NCBI RefSeq assembly: GCF_001668675.1
Contig: NZ_LZKQ01000100.1
Location: 1 to 64,000, forward strand
Origin: Mycobacterium asiaticum
GTDB taxonomy: Bacteria > Actinomycetota > Actinomycetes > Mycobacteriales > Mycobacteriaceae
Direction of reading: 5' to 3'
DNA: 64,000 bases
Position numbers and translations under genes: made by a program. Below, piece after piece: positions 34,672 to 44,369 of the stretch (position 1 is its first letter; every line of letters begins with the position of its first letter). The notes under the pieces were generated by a model, which had not been told where the DNA came from, searched no databases, and worked only from the letters and a program-made list of their open reading frames with translations.

Positions 34672-35699
34672 GACTCGATCAACGTCAGCGCGCGCTCGAA
34701 CAGGTGCACGGTGCCCGCGTGCAGCTGATCGCCGACGGCTTTCTCCGCCTTGCCCGCACAGGCGCGGGCCAGCGTGCCCTCGATCACGATGCCCAGCTTG
34801 AAGCAGGCCAGCACGGTGTACCAGGTGATGTGCGACAGATCGCGGGTGGTGTTGGCGGCATAGCGCTGCAGCAGATCGTTGGTACTGGCCAGACCGTCCG
34901 TGCCGCCGAGTGCATGGCCGAACACGCTGGACCCATCGTCCTGGCGCCAGGTTGCCAGCAGCCAACCCAGGTCCAGCAGCGGGTCGCCGATCGTGCACAT
35001 CTCCCAGTCCACGATCGCCACCACCTCGGGGCCGGTGCGGGAGAACATCACGTTGGCCGCGTGGTAGTCGCCGTGCATGATGCCGGGCGTCCACGTGGTG
35101 GGCCGATGGGCTTGCAGCCACTGGGATACCTCGTCAATCCCCGGGATGTCCGGACCGGGGTAGCCGTCGTACTCCTGATAGGACTCCAGCTCCGAAAGCC
35201 ACCGTGGCACTTGACGTTCCAGAAAACCCTCCGGTTTACCGAAATCTTCGAGGCCGACGGCGACGTGATCGACGGCGCCGAGCCTGGCCAGCGCGTCGGC
35301 CATCGACAACCCCATGCCGTAACGCACCTCGGGGTCATTGGCATGCAATGGCGGCAGCCCCTCGCCCGCGTTGAAGCCATCGATCGGCTCCATCAGGTAG
35401 AACACCGCGTCCCCGAGCACGCCGGGGTCGTCGCACGTCGCGATCAGATGTGGGTGGGGCACATCGGAGCCGGCCAGCGCGGCGAGCACCCGGGTCTCCC
35501 GCAGGATGACGCTGTTGCTGCGGGGGCGCAGGTGCCGAGGGCCGCGGCGCAGCACGTAGGGCCGGCCCGACCTGGTGAACCGCATCATCACGTTCTGCGT
35601 GCCGCCGGTTACCGGCGCGACGTCCTGCAGCGGTCCCTCCCCGAGACCCTGCTCCGACATCCAGCGGGCAACCGCATCCAGATCCACGGCCGGATTCAT
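34668..35699 (-). CDS. Phosphotransferase (APH/ACAD10-like) family protein
   Basis: A 343-residue kinase-fold protein with the APH catalytic loop HGDYHAANV and the metal-binding segment VDWEMCTIGDPLLDLGW. Relatives include the kinase domain of ACAD10/11 and mycobacterial FadE36-type proteins acting with acyl-CoA dehydrogenases, possibly phosphorylating hydroxyacyl-CoAs. The ATG at 35699 is preceded by AAGGAG. It overlaps the PE gene stop by 4 bases on the opposite strand. Substrate not determinable. It is one of three such proteins in this window. Confidence 0.85.
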   Translation of the reverse strand: MNPAVDLDAVARWMSEQGLGEGPLQDVAPVTGGTQNVMMRFTRSGRPYVLRRGPRHLRPRSNSVILRETRVLAALAGSDVPHPHLIATCDDPGVLGDAVFYLMEPIDGFNAGEGLPPLHANDPEVRYGMGLSMADALARLGAVDHVAVGLEDFGKPEGFLERQVPRWLSELESYQEYDGYPGPDIPGIDEVSQWLQAHRPTTWTPGIMHGDYHAANVMFSRTGPEVVAIVDWEMCTIGDPLLDLGWLLATWRQDDGSSVFGHALGGTDGLASTNDLLQRYAANTTRDLSHITWYTVLACFKLGIVIEGTLARACAGKAEKAVGDQLHAGTVHLFERALTLIES

Positions 35700-35837
35700 G
35701 CTGCTCCTTTGCACCCTGTCAACCGACTTGGAGAGAGCCTAGAAAAAGCGTAGGGACTACCCAGCGGCGGCCGTTGCCGGGCGCCACACTGGAAGAATAG
35801 TTTGCAAAACTGACTAGTTTGGTTCGGGAGGAATGCG

Positions 35838-36785
35838 ATGCAGCGCACCGACAATGATTCTTGGGAGATCACGCAGAGTGTCGGGTCGACCGCGCTTGGT
35901 GTGGCCGCGGCCCGGGCCGCGGAGACGGAGAGCGAAAACCCGCTGATCAACGACCCGTTCGCCAGGGTCTTTCTCAACGCGGCGGGCAAGGGGATGTGGA
36001 CCCTGTACGCCGACCCGGACTTACTTGCGCAAGCCCGCGAGATCGAACCCGAGATCGGCGCCCGAGCGCAGCTGATGGTCGACTTCATGGCCACGCGGAC
36101 CGCGTTCTTCGACGAGTTCTTCCTCGCCGCCGCCGACTCCGGCGTCCGTCAGATCGTCATCCTCGCCTCCGGCCTGGATGCCCGCGCCTGGCGGTTGCCG
36201 TGGCCGGACGGCACGGTGGTCTACGAGCTCGACCAGCCCAAGGTGTTGGAATTCAAGAACACCACGCTGGAGCAGCACGGTGCCCGGCCTACGTCGCAGG
36301 TGGTCAACATCGCGGTCGATCTGCGCCAGGACTGGCCGACGGCGTTGCAGGAATCGGGTTTCGATCCGACGCAGCCGACGGCATGGTCGGCCGAGGGATT
36401 GGTGCGGTACCTGCCCGCGCAAGCCCAGGACCTGTTGTTCGAGCGCATCCACATGCTGAGCGCACCCGGTAGCTGGCTGGCGTCGAACGTGCCGGGCAAG
36501 GGTGCGATCGATGCCGATCTGGTGCAGCGCCAGCGCGAGGAAATGCGGCGGATCCGGGCGGTGGCCGCGCGACTCGTCGACGCCGAGGTCCCGGCCGTGG
36601 AAGACCTTTGGTACCCCGAGGAGCGCACCGCGCTCACCGATTGGCTGCGGGAGCGCGGCTGGGAAGCCACCGAGGCGGACTTCCCGGAATTGATGGATCG
36701 CTACGACCGCGTGGTGCCGAGCGGCTCCGAGTACTCCATGCCGCCGACGCTGTTTGTCTCCGCGCGAAAGCCGGCTAGCGCCTGA
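35838..36785 (+). CDS. SAM-dependent methyltransferase, UPF0677/LCM type (Rv3767c-like)
   Basis: A 315-residue protein of the large mycobacterial methyltransferase group. It starts with [22 protein letters not shown], has the SAM-binding [27 protein letters not shown] as the acidic end of strand 2, and [11 protein letters not shown]. Length and start fit Rv3767c. Members are proposed O-methyltransferases of lipid or polyketide acids, with substrates unknown. It is transcribed alone, divergent from the phosphotransferase gene. Confidence 0.88.
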   Translation: MQRTDNDSWEITQSVGSTALGVAAARAAETESENPLINDPFARVFLNAAGKGMWTLYADPDLLAQAREIEPEIGARAQLMVDFMATRTAFFDEFFLAAADSGVRQIVILASGLDARAWRLPWPDGTVVYELDQPKVLEFKNTTLEQHGARPTSQVVNIAVDLRQDWPTALQESGFDPTQPTAWSAEGLVRYLPAQAQDLLFERIHMLSAPGSWLASNVPGKGAIDADLVQRQREEMRRIRAVAARLVDAEVPAVEDLWYPEERTALTDWLRERGWEATEADFPELMDRYDRVVPSGSEYSMPPTLFVSARKPASA

Positions 36786-36828
36786 AATGTTTGCTCCGGC
36801 CGCCGAAAGGCTGCGCCGAGGTTGTCGC

Positions 36829-36847
36829 TGACGCTAACGTTATTTCC
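36829..36847 (+). promoter_or_regulatory. TGACGCTAACGTTA box, copy 1, upstream of PE_PGRS
   Basis: TGACGCTAACGTTATTTCC lies 50 bases before the PE_PGRS start at 36879. Near-identical boxes precede the next two PE_PGRS genes at similar distance. The TAACGTTA core is an 8-base palindrome. This could be an operator or a conserved promoter element. Confidence 0.5.
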
Positions 36848-36878
36848 TGCTGAATGCTGGCGGGGGCGGGAGTTAATG

Positions 36879-38108
36879 GTGTCGTATGTGGTGGCAATTC
36901 CCGAATTGGTGGCTTCGGCGGCGGTGGACCTATCCGGCCTCGCGTCGACACTGAGTCAGGCCAGTGTGACCGCGGCCCTGCCGACGACCAGCGTGCTGGC
37001 CGCCGGCGCCGACGAGGTCTCGGTCGCGATCGCCTCGCTGTTCGCCGGCCATGGGCGGCAATATCAGGCGTTGAGTGCACAGCTGGGTGCGTTCCACGAG
37101 CAGTTCGTGCAGCTGATGAACGCGGGGGCGAATTCCTATGCGGTGGCCGAAGCCGCCAACGCCGCCGAGCAACGGCTGTTGGCCGCGGTCAATGCGCCCG
37201 CGCAAGCTTTGCTGGGTCGTCCGCTGATCGGGGACGGCGCGCATGGGACGGCGGCGAACCCGAACGGTGGAGCCGGCGGGCTCCTGTATGGCGATGGCGG
37301 CAACGGGTTCTCGCAGGCGGCGGCCGGTGCCGTCGGGGGGCGCGGTGGTGCGGCCGGTTTGATCGGCAACGGCGGGTCAGGCGGCGCTGGAGGGGTCAAT
37401 GCCGCCGGCGGCGTAGGTGGTAGTGGCGGGTGGTTGTTCGGCAACGGCGGGGCTGGGGGAGCTGGCGGGACAGGTGCCGCAGCCGTCGGCGGGTTCGGAG
37501 CGGGTACCGGCGGACTGGGCGGTGCCGGTGGTGCGGCAGGGATGATTGGCCGCGGCGGTATCGGGGGTGCTGGTGGCGATGGCGGGGTAAACACCGGCGG
37601 CTTTGATTTCGACCTCACCGCCGGCCACGGCGGTACGGGCGGCATCGGTGGCCGAGGCGGTTGGTTGATGGGTGACGGCGGAGCCGGTGGACGCGGGGGT
37701 CTCGGCGGAAATGGCTTCTCGGTGAGGGTGCAGAGTGACGGCTCACTCGTGCTTGACTCCGGTGGTGCTGTCGCGGGTACTGGCGGCAATGGTGGCGTCG
37801 GTGGAGCGGCCGGGCCGATTGGTACCGGCGGGGCCGGCGGCTCAGGAGGCGCTGGCGGACTCGGCGGACTTTACTCGAACGGCAGCATCGGCTTCATCAC
37901 TAGCCCTGACACCATCTCCGTCTTCAGTGGCGCCGGTGGAGATGGTGGTATCGGCGGCAACGGTGGGGATGGCGGCTGGTTCCTCGGGCACCCGGGCCCC
38001 GGCGGCCCGGGTGGACCCGGCGGGACGAGGTACGACGGCTTAGACGGCCGTGTCACGGTTGTGCAGATCAGCGGGAACCCGGGGGCCGACGGAAATCCGG
38101 GCGGCTGA
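36879..38108 (+). CDS. PE_PGRS family protein (tandem set, gene 1)
   Basis: A 409-residue protein: PE domain (1-95, [12 protein letters not shown]), linker [14 protein letters not shown], then a PGRS domain interrupted by non-repeat segments such as [17 protein letters not shown] start at the GTG at 36879, since GGGAG is 6 bases before it and the protein then begins like other PE proteins; an ATG one codon earlier is possible. Its N-terminal 190 residues are nearly identical to those of the next gene, so the two are a tandem duplication. Probably exported by a type VII system and surface-exposed. Confidence 0.92.
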   Translation: MSYVVAIPELVASAAVDLSGLASTLSQASVTAALPTTSVLAAGADEVSVAIASLFAGHGRQYQALSAQLGAFHEQFVQLMNAGANSYAVAEAANAAEQRLLAAVNAPAQALLGRPLIGDGAHGTAANPNGGAGGLLYGDGGNGFSQAAAGAVGGRGGAAGLIGNGGSGGAGGVNAAGGVGGSGGWLFGNGGAGGAGGTGAAAVGGFGAGTGGLGGAGGAAGMIGRGGIGGAGGDGGVNTGGFDFDLTAGHGGTGGIGGRGGWLMGDGGAGGRGGLGGNGFSVRVQSDGSLVLDSGGAVAGTGGNGGVGGAAGPIGTGGAGGSGGAGGLGGLYSNGSIGFITSPDTISVFSGAGGDGGIGGNGGDGGWFLGHPGPGGPGGPGGTRYDGLDGRVTVVQISGNPGADGNPGG

Positions 38109-38228
38109 CCGATTGCCGCGTGGTGTTCACGAATCCGGCGATCGATCCTTGGTCGCCGACTAGCTCCCTCAACGGCGTCGGTATGAATTTGACTCTTACC
38201 GCTCCGAAGTTGCCCGCGAACTGTTAGT

Positions 38229-38248
38229 TGACGCTACCGTTACTTTCC
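38229..38248 (+). promoter_or_regulatory. TGACGCTACCGTTA box, copy 2, upstream of PE_PGRS
   Basis: TGACGCTACCGTTACTTTCC lies 52 bases before the start at 38281 and matches the box ahead of the preceding PE_PGRS gene, differing by a few bases. Spacing to the start is nearly the same. Confidence 0.5.
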
Positions 38249-38280
38249 GCCAAGGCTAAGCCGAGGTTGCGGAGGTGGCG

Positions 38281-39630
38281 ATGTCGTATCTGGTGGCAGT
38301 TCCCGAACTGGTGGCTTCGACGGCAGCGGACTTGTCCGGCCTCGCCTCGACCCTGGGTCAGGCCAACGTCGCGGCGGCCCTGCCGACAACGGGCGTGCTG
38401 GCCGCCGGCGCCGACGAGGTGTCGGTCGCGATCGCCTCACTGTTCGCCGGCCATGGGCGCCAATACCAGGCGTTCAGTGCGCAGATGGGCGCGTTTCACG
38501 AGCGATTCGTGCAGCTGATGAACGTGGGCGCGAACTCCTACGCGATGGCCGAGGCCGCCAACGCCGCCGAGCAACGGCTGCTGGCGGCAGTCAATGCGCC
38601 CGCGCAAGCTTTGTTGGGTCGTCCGCTGATCGGGGACGGCGCGCACGGAACGTCGGCGAACCCGAACGGCGGCGCCGGTGGGCTCCTGTATGGCAATGGC
38701 GGCAACGGGTTCTCGCAGACGGCGGCCGGTGCCGTCGGGGGGCGCGGTGGTGCGGCAGGACTGATCGGCAATGGCGGTGTTGGGGGCAATGGCGGTCTGA
38801 GTGCCGCCGGCGGCGCGGGTGGCAACGGGGGATGGTTGTTGGGCAACGGTGGGGCCGGCGGTCAGGGTGGAGGCGGTTCGCTCGCGACGCTGACCGACCT
38901 GGCTGGTAGCGGTGGTGCCGGTGGCGCGGGTGGTGCGGCCGGACTGTTCGGACTTGGCGGCGCCGGAGGCGCTGGTGGGGTGGGCGGAAGTTCAGGTGTC
39001 AATCCGGGTGGCGCCCCGCCGCCACCGTTGGGCAATGGCGGCGCAGGCGGCGTCGGGGGTCGCGGCGGGATGATTTACGGCAACGGCGGCGCCGGTGGCG
39101 CTGGGGGGAATGGCGGGAATGCCTATGTGCAGGATGGTGACACCCTCTATGTCGCATTCGCCACTGCCGGAATCGGGGGCGACGGGGGCGCGGGCGGATC
39201 GGCGGGGTTGATCGGCGCCGGCGGAACGGGTGGAGCCGGAGGAACCGGCGGATTCCCTGGTCCGGAAGTCCCGGTAGTTCCGCCTAACGTGATCTTCTCG
39301 GCCCTGCCGGGGTCAGTTACCGAGTATGACGCAACTGCCGGAATTGGCGGAAATGGCGGAGCCGGCGGCGCCGGCGGCGGGGTGTTCGGCGACGCCGGTG
39401 CCGGTGGTCGCGGCGGAGCTGGCGGGCCCGGGATTCACTCGGACTTAGCTACCTTGCGGGCTTCGGTCGGCGGCGCGGGTGGCAATGGCGGCGCCGGTGG
39501 CAGTGCCGGGCCGTTCGGAAACGCCGGTGTCGGCGGCCTCGGCGGGACCGGCGGTGTCGGTGGCTCGGTTGCCGACGGTACCGATGGAGATTCTGGCGCG
39601 GACGGGACGCGTCGGACTTTATTCGGCTGA
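38281..39630 (+). CDS. PE_PGRS family protein (tandem set, gene 2)
   Basis: A 449-residue protein with PE domain ([12 protein letters not shown]; 1-95), linker [14 protein letters not shown] and a PGRS domain with non-repeat inserts ([14 protein letters not shown], and [17 protein letters not shown]). GGAGG sits 5 bases before the ATG at 38281, deciding this start. The first 190 residues are a close copy of the previous gene and the C-terminal halves diverge, so duplication was followed by repeat-domain change. Surface display through type VII secretion is expected. Confidence 0.92.
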   Translation: MSYLVAVPELVASTAADLSGLASTLGQANVAAALPTTGVLAAGADEVSVAIASLFAGHGRQYQAFSAQMGAFHERFVQLMNVGANSYAMAEAANAAEQRLLAAVNAPAQALLGRPLIGDGAHGTSANPNGGAGGLLYGNGGNGFSQTAAGAVGGRGGAAGLIGNGGVGGNGGLSAAGGAGGNGGWLLGNGGAGGQGGGGSLATLTDLAGSGGAGGAGGAAGLFGLGGAGGAGGVGGSSGVNPGGAPPPPLGNGGAGGVGGRGGMIYGNGGAGGAGGNGGNAYVQDGDTLYVAFATAGIGGDGGAGGSAGLIGAGGTGGAGGTGGFPGPEVPVVPPNVIFSALPGSVTEYDATAGIGGNGGAGGAGGGVFGDAGAGGRGGAGGPGIHSDLATLRASVGGAGGNGGAGGSAGPFGNAGVGGLGGTGGVGGSVADGTDGDSGADGTRRTLFG

Positions 39631-39701
39631 CCGCGCAAGCGGCTTAATTACCTTTTGGATTTCCTGTCACTCATTCCGAAATCCCTATCCATTCCGCGCA
39701 A

Positions 39702-39720
39702 TGACGCTATCGTCAAATCC
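39702..39720 (+). promoter_or_regulatory. TGACGCTATCGTCA box, copy 3, upstream of PE_PGRS
   Basis: TGACGCTATCGTCAAATCC lies 63 bases before the start at 39765. Here the outer halves form a perfect palindrome, TGACG....CGTCA, as expected for a dimeric regulator site. The first eight bases are identical to the boxes before the two previous PE_PGRS genes. Confidence 0.5.
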
Positions 39721-39764
39721 CTCGATTCGTTCATGGTCCTGACAAACGCGCGAGGAGGGTGACC

Positions 39765-41657
39765 GTGTCGTTTTTGGTGGCAGTCCCGGAAACGGTTGCT
39801 GCGGCAGCCGCAGACATTGCCGGCGTCGGCTCGATGCTGGCTTCGGCTGGCAGGCTGGCCGCACCACCGACCACGAACGTTTTGGCGGCGGGCGCCGACG
39901 AGGTATCCGCGGCGGTAGCGGCGTTGTTCAGCGGGCACGGCGAGCAGTTCCAAGCCCTGAGTCGGCAGCTCTCGGCCTTCCACCAACAGTTCGTGCAGTC
40001 GCTCACCGGGGCAGCCGGAGCCTATGCCTCAGCTGAGGCGGCCAACGTCGCGCTGCAGTCGGCGCAGCAGGACTTCCTCAACGCCATCAACGCGCCGACT
40101 CAGGCTTTGCTGGGCAGGCCGCTTATCGGTGACGGAGCCCACGGGACGGCTGCGAGTCCGAACGGCGGTGCCGGCGGGTTGCTTTACGGAAATGGTGGCA
40201 ATGGGTTCTCCCAAATAGCCGACGGGGCGGTTGGCGGAGCTGGCGGCGCGGCGGGACTGATTGGCAACGGCGGGTTGGGTGGCGCCGGCGGGGCCGGTGC
40301 GGCCGGCGGTGCCGGTGGCTCGGGCGGCTGGTTGTACGGCAACGGTGGTGCCGGCGGCGCAGGCGGGACAGCCTTGGCCGCCGGGCCCGGCGCTAATGGC
40401 GCAAACGGCGGAGCAGGCGGTGCGGGTGGCGCCGCCGGGCTGTTGGGCGCCGGTGGTGCCGGTGGTGTTGGCGGGGACGGTGGCGCCACCGGAGCTGGAA
40501 TGGCGGCCGGCACCGTCGCAGGGCGCGGCGGCGCCGGCGGCGCGGGTGGTGCTGGTGGGTGGTTGTCCGGCAACGGCGGAGCAGGTGGTCAGGGTGGCGA
40601 AGGAGGGCTGGTAGCAGAAGGATATTCGGGCGGCGCGGGCGGACAGGGCGGCGCCGGCGGCGCGGCCGGGCTATTCGGCGATGGTGGGATAGGTGGCGCC
40701 GGGGGAGCCGGTGGCGCGCCAGGGATTTTGGGCGGCGGTGCCGGTGGATCCGGAGGAAGCGGCGGTAACGGCGGGTGGATCTACGGCAATGCCGGTGCCG
40801 GCGGCCAAGGCGGAGCGGGTGCCGACGGTGCATTCGAATACCAGGGTGACTTGGTTGGGATCGTCGGCGGCAGCGGCGGTGCGGGCGGTGCAGGTGGCAA
40901 TGCCGGCCTGCTGGGCAACGGCGGCGCCGGGGGTGCGGGCGGCGCGGGCGGACAAACCGGCGCCGGATCATTTGGCCCCGGCGTTGCCGGAGACGGCGGA
41001 GACGGCGGCAGCGGCGGCAGAGCCGGATGGCTGGCCGGCAACGCGGGAGTCGGAGGGCAGGGCGGCACCGGCGGCGCAGGCCGCGGCCTGAAAGCCGACG
41101 GCACTTTATACTTCGCCATCACCGGCGGAACCGGCGGCACGGGCGGGGCAGGTGGCGGGGCAGGACTGTTCGGCACCGGTGCGGCCGGCGGTGCGGGCGG
41201 TGACGGCGGGATCGCTGGCGCCGTGGGAGGCACCGGCGGTGCTGGCGGTGCGGGTGGTGCTGGCGGGTTGCTGATCGGCGACGGCGGGGCTGGCGGTAAC
41301 GGCGGGACCGGTGCAAGCACGGTTGCGGCCGACGGCGTCCCCGGTGTCGGCGGTGGGGGCGGCAACGGCGGATCTGGTGGAAGCAGTGGCTGGTTCTATG
41401 GCAACGGTGGTGCCGGCGGGGCAGGTGGAAGCGGTGGAGCGACCAGCATCAATGGTGTCGGCCAAGACGGGCAGCCCGGTGGCAATGGTGGCAGCGGCGG
41501 TAATGGCGGCGCCTCTCGACTGATCGGCAACGGCGGGGCCGGGGGTCAGGGGGGAGCCGGTGGCGTGGGCGGTCCCGCGGGCGGCGTTGACGGGATTGAC
41601 GGGCCCGACGGAACCGGCGGTGCTGGCGGCGTGGTGTTCGGCGAGTCCGGCGTTTAA
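39765..41657 (+). CDS. PE_PGRS family protein (tandem set, gene 3)
   Basis: A 630-residue protein from GTG at 39765, with GAGGAGGG 5 bases before it (an earlier in-frame GTG overlaps that site). The PE domain ([12 protein letters not shown]; about 1-100) and the linker [14 protein letters not shown] precede a long PGRS tract with short charged or hydrophobic inserts, such as [11 protein letters not shown] and [14 protein letters not shown], spaced through it. It is less similar to genes 1 and 2 than they are to each other. Its TAA overlaps by two bases the stop of the convergent GH25-like gene. Confidence 0.93.
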   Translation: MSFLVAVPETVAAAAADIAGVGSMLASAGRLAAPPTTNVLAAGADEVSAAVAALFSGHGEQFQALSRQLSAFHQQFVQSLTGAAGAYASAEAANVALQSAQQDFLNAINAPTQALLGRPLIGDGAHGTAASPNGGAGGLLYGNGGNGFSQIADGAVGGAGGAAGLIGNGGLGGAGGAGAAGGAGGSGGWLYGNGGAGGAGGTALAAGPGANGANGGAGGAGGAAGLLGAGGAGGVGGDGGATGAGMAAGTVAGRGGAGGAGGAGGWLSGNGGAGGQGGEGGLVAEGYSGGAGGQGGAGGAAGLFGDGGIGGAGGAGGAPGILGGGAGGSGGSGGNGGWIYGNAGAGGQGGAGADGAFEYQGDLVGIVGGSGGAGGAGGNAGLLGNGGAGGAGGAGGQTGAGSFGPGVAGDGGDGGSGGRAGWLAGNAGVGGQGGTGGAGRGLKADGTLYFAITGGTGGTGGAGGGAGLFGTGAAGGAGGDGGIAGAVGGTGGAGGAGGAGGLLIGDGGAGGNGGTGASTVAADGVPGVGGGGGNGGSGGSSGWFYGNGGAGGAGGSGGATSINGVGQDGQPGGNGGSGGNGGASRLIGNGGAGGQGGAGGVGGPAGGVDGIDGPDGTGGAGGVVFGESGV

Positions 41658-42484
41658 CCCTCGGTCGACGAACCGCCCTCCAATTGGCCCTTGATGGCGG
41701 CGATCGCATCGACCGGCGTCAAATTCTGGCCTTGGCTGTTCTGGCCGAGTTGTGGCCAGCCCGCCCCGTCGGGGCCGAGCAGCTGATCCCAGATCTGCCG
41801 CACCTTGGTCAGCAATTCGGTTTGTTCGTCGTCGGTGAGTGCCATCAATGGTCCTCCGTTCGTCCCGATGCCGCACGCGGCGGCGAATTGTTGCGGTGTC
41901 AGCCCGTCGGCGGAATTCATGTCGCACCGGCCGAACGGCGGCGCCCCCTGCGGCAGGTTCGGGCTGTAGCCGTTACCGTCGGTGTACTGGTGGGCCACCT
42001 GCCCGGGCAGATTCGGGTTGGATCCGTAGCCCGCGGCGATGACACGAAGCCCGGGTGGGCGCACGCGCCACATGTTGAAGAAGTCATAGGCGTTGGCGTA
42101 ACCGATGATTCGGGCCGGTGAGCCTGCGTAATCGGCCAGATTCCAGTACAGCTGATTGATCCAGCTCGACCCGTCGCCAGGCGGATTGCCCCCGGACTCA
42201 ACATCGAGCATCAGCGCCACCCGCGGATGCAGGCCGCCTTCGGCGTCGATCATCGACCGCACCGTGTTGGCATTTGCCAGCCAGTTCGGGCGGACGTAGG
42301 TGTAGACAATCCCGAAGGTCAATCGCCCACTGTCCAAAGCATCGCGCATCCACGCGTAATTACGCGCGAAGTTATGGTCGCGATAGGTGCCGTCGCTGAC
42401 CCGGATCGATAAGACCCGGTACGGGTACGAATCATCAACTGGCACTTGATATTCCGAGACATCGGCGAACAGCGTGTCAACCAC
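41654..42484 (-). CDS. GH25 lysozyme-like protein of mycobacteriophage-endolysin type
   Basis: A 276-residue protein. The N-terminal about 215 residues look like a glycoside hydrolase family 25 (Chalaropsis-type muramidase) domain: FADVSEYQ at the start, [13 protein letters not shown], and the catalytic DVE (94-96) in LMLDVESGG. The C-terminal part ([31 protein letters not shown]) is of the kind seen in mycobacteriophage lysin/structural proteins. There is no signal peptide and there are no other phage genes nearby, so it looks like a stranded or domesticated phage gene. It would cleave peptidoglycan glycan strands if exported. Confidence 0.75.
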   Translation of the reverse strand: MVDTLFADVSEYQVPVDDSYPYRVLSIRVSDGTYRDHNFARNYAWMRDALDSGRLTFGIVYTYVRPNWLANANTVRSMIDAEGGLHPRVALMLDVESGGNPPGDGSSWINQLYWNLADYAGSPARIIGYANAYDFFNMWRVRPPGLRVIAAGYGSNPNLPGQVAHQYTDGNGYSPNLPQGAPPFGRCDMNSADGLTPQQFAAACGIGTNGGPLMALTDDEQTELLTKVRQIWDQLLGPDGAGWPQLGQNSQGQNLTPVDAIAAIKGQLEGGSSTEG

Positions 42485-42571
42485 CGCGGCGCAATCCCCC
42501 TCTACTGCAACCCCTTACCGATCGCCCATGCTACAGCGGGGACTGCCACGTCCGCCGGTATCGTCGCGGGC

Positions 42572-42985
42572 ATGGCTGATCGGCCCGCGAAAGTCAGCGA
42601 TGTGCACCGGCTCGCCGCCGCGATGCCGCATGTCAAGAAGCTCGAGGGGCCGAAGGGCAACGCCATCTACCAGGTGGGCGGAAAGTCGTTCGTGTTCTTC
42701 CGAACTCCGCAACCGGATGCGGTCGATCCGGCGACCGGGGAACGCTACCCCGACGTGATCATGCTGTGGGTGGAGTCCGAAAGCGACAAGCTGGCGTTGA
42801 TCCAAGACCCCAACTCGCCGTTCTTCAGCACCAGCCATTTCGACGGGCACCCCTCGGTGCTGGTGCGCGGCGCCCGGTTGGCCGACATCAGCGTCACCGA
42901 GTTGGCGGAACTGATTCAGGACGCATGGTTGTCCCGTGCGTCCAAAAGGCGCGCCGCAATGTGGCTCGCTGATCACCCCGCTTAG
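42572..42985 (+). CDS. MmcQ/YjbR-family (CyaY-like fold) protein
   Basis: A 137-residue protein with the YjbR/MmcQ profile: RLAAAMPHVKKLEGPKGN, a FFRT strand, VIMLWVESESDKLALIQ and C-terminal ELAELIQDAWLSRASKRRA. The fold is a frataxin-like double wing proposed to bind DNA; function is not established. The ATG at 42572 starts the domain directly, while the frame opens at 42446 without coding character. It stands alone. Confidence 0.75.
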   Translation: MADRPAKVSDVHRLAAAMPHVKKLEGPKGNAIYQVGGKSFVFFRTPQPDAVDPATGERYPDVIMLWVESESDKLALIQDPNSPFFSTSHFDGHPSVLVRGARLADISVTELAELIQDAWLSRASKRRAAMWLADHPA

Positions 42986-43089
42986 AACGGGTTGAGAGGC
43001 GAGATTACGCCCCTTTTCAGGTTTAGGCACGCGTACAACGGGCAACGCTGTGCTGCACGGGAATTGTTTCGGGAACAACGGAGGCCGCC

Positions 43090-43341
43090 ATGGTGCGAGG
43101 TCGCGGAATTCTAGGTGCGATTGTGTTGATCTGGCTGCTCATAGGGATCCTCGCAGCCTGGCAGCGCGGCTACTTCAAAGGTCAGGAAACCAGTTGTGCC
43201 TCAGCGGGAACCGTTGCGGTCACGGTGATTGCCGGACCTTTGAATTACATGGGCGTAAATCCAAAAGTAAAGGATTGCCACGCGCCGCAGTTACCGCAGC
43301 CGAGCGCCCTGCAATCAATTGATCACATCCCTGCTAGTTAA
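43090..43341 (+). CDS. Small single-span membrane protein
   Basis: An 83-residue protein with one N-terminal membrane helix (GILGAIVLIWLLIGILAAW, about 6-24), then a short polar segment with two cysteines (C36 and C63) that could form a disulfide outside the membrane. Conserved-looking but of unknown function. It is followed 12 bases later by another tiny membrane protein on the same strand, so the two are probably co-expressed. Confidence 0.65.
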   Translation: MVRGRGILGAIVLIWLLIGILAAWQRGYFKGQETSCASAGTVAVTVIAGPLNYMGVNPKVKDCHAPQLPQPSALQSIDHIPAS

Positions 43342-43353
43342 AAGGAAATCGCC

Positions 43354-43509
43354 ATGATTGTCGTCGGTGCCATCCTGCTCATCCTCGGATTTGTGTTTGG
43401 CGTGCATTTGTTGACCGTGCTCGGGGTGATTCTGCTCATTGTGGGCGCGGTGATGTGGGCCATGGGTTCGGTCGGCCGCCCAGTGGCCGGCAGGCGTTAC
43501 TGGTACTAA
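43354..43509 (+). CDS. Tiny hydrophobic membrane protein (DUF6131-like)
   Basis: A 51-residue protein, almost entirely two adjacent membrane helices (VVGAILLILGFVFGVHLL and VLGVILLIVGAVMWAM), ending in a basic Arg-Arg-Tyr-Trp-Tyr tail. AAAGGA stands 8 bases before the ATG. This layout matches the small DUF6131 family of actinobacteria, a recollection I cannot confirm here. Function unknown. Confidence 0.65.
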   Translation: MIVVGAILLILGFVFGVHLLTVLGVILLIVGAVMWAMGSVGRPVAGRRYWY

Positions 43510-43522
43510 CACAGCATCGGGG

Positions 43523-43562
43523 AAACGGCCGCGTGACCGCATCAACGGTCACGCGGCCGTTT
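43523..43562 (+). terminator. Strong intrinsic-type terminator after the small membrane protein genes
   Basis: A 17-bp perfect inverted repeat (AAACGGCCGCGTGACCG and its exact complement) encloses the 6-base loop CATCAA. It starts 13 bases after the TAA and ends in TTTG. It would isolate the tcrXY promoter from upstream reading. Confidence 0.85.
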
Positions 43563-43664
43563 GCGTTTCACAGGTCAAGCACAGGGATGCCATAGCGTTG
43601 CCCTATCCGGGTACGGATACTGGAACCCGTGGCGGCTCCCAGAAGTTCCGTTGAACGCGTGGTC

Positions 43665-44369
43665 ATGTGCCGCGCGGACGGCCAACCGGTCACCGTGCTG
43701 GTGGTGGACGACGAACCCGTTCTCGCCGAGATGGTGTCAATGGCATTGCGCTATGAGGGTTGGAACATCGCGACGGCCGGTGACGGTGCCTCGGCGGTTG
43801 CGGCCGCCCGCGCCGAACGCCCCGACGTAGTAGTTCTGGACGTAATGCTGCCCGACATGAGCGGCCTGGAAGTCCTGCAGAAGCTGCGCCGGGAGAATCC
43901 CCGATTGCCGGTCCTGTTGCTGACGGCCAAGGATGCCGTGGAGGATCGCATCGCCGGATTGACCGCTGGCGGAGACGATTACGTAACCAAGCCGTTCAGC
44001 ATCGAGGAGGTCGTGCTGCGGTTGCGCGCGCTGCTGCGCCGCACCGGGGTTACCACGGTCGACAGCGGCGCCCAGTTGGTCGTCGGCGACCTGGTGCTCG
44101 ACGAAGACAGCCACGAGGTGACTCGCGCCGGTGAACCGATCTCGTTGACCACCACCGAATTCGAGTTGCTGCGGTTCATGATGCGCAACGCCAAGCGGGT
44201 GCTGAGCAAGGCGCAGATCCTGGACCGCGTGTGGAGCTACGACTTCGGCGGGCGATCCAACATCGTCGAGCTCTATATCTCCTACCTGCGCAAGAAGATC
44301 GACAGCGGACGCGAACCCATGATCCACACGCTGCGCGGTGCAGGTTATGTCCTCAAGCCGGCGCGCTAG
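43665..44369 (+). CDS. tcrX: Two-component response regulator TcrX
   Basis: A 234-residue OmpR/PhoB-type regulator, identical in length to Rv3765c. The receiver domain (1-125) has the acidic pair D15/D16, phosphoacceptor D59 in VVLDVMLPD and the lysine in YVTKPF. The C-terminal winged helix (about 135-234) has TTTEFELLRFMM and IVELYISYLRKKI. The ATG at 43665 matches the M. tuberculosis length, and the frame upstream is open to 43629. It overlaps tcrY by 23 bases and is paired with it. In M. tuberculosis this system is active under low iron and starvation. Confidence 0.94.
   Translation: MCRADGQPVTVLVVDDEPVLAEMVSMALRYEGWNIATAGDGASAVAAARAERPDVVVLDVMLPDMSGLEVLQKLRRENPRLPVLLLTAKDAVEDRIAGLTAGGDDYVTKPFSIEEVVLRLRALLRRTGVTTVDSGAQLVVGDLVLDEDSHEVTRAGEPISLTTTEFELLRFMMRNAKRVLSKAQILDRVWSYDFGGRSNIVELYISYLRKKIDSGREPMIHTLRGAGYVLKPAR

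Noticed and set aside
36930-41365. Minus-strand Pro/His/Arg-rich frames opposite the three PE_PGRS genes
   Set aside because: Same composition artefact; there are no family motifs or ribosome-binding sites.
36879-41657. Possible CRISPR or satellite arrays
   Set aside because: Repeats are short, irregular, in frame and coding (GGA/GGN); no spacers of uniform length and no cas genes.
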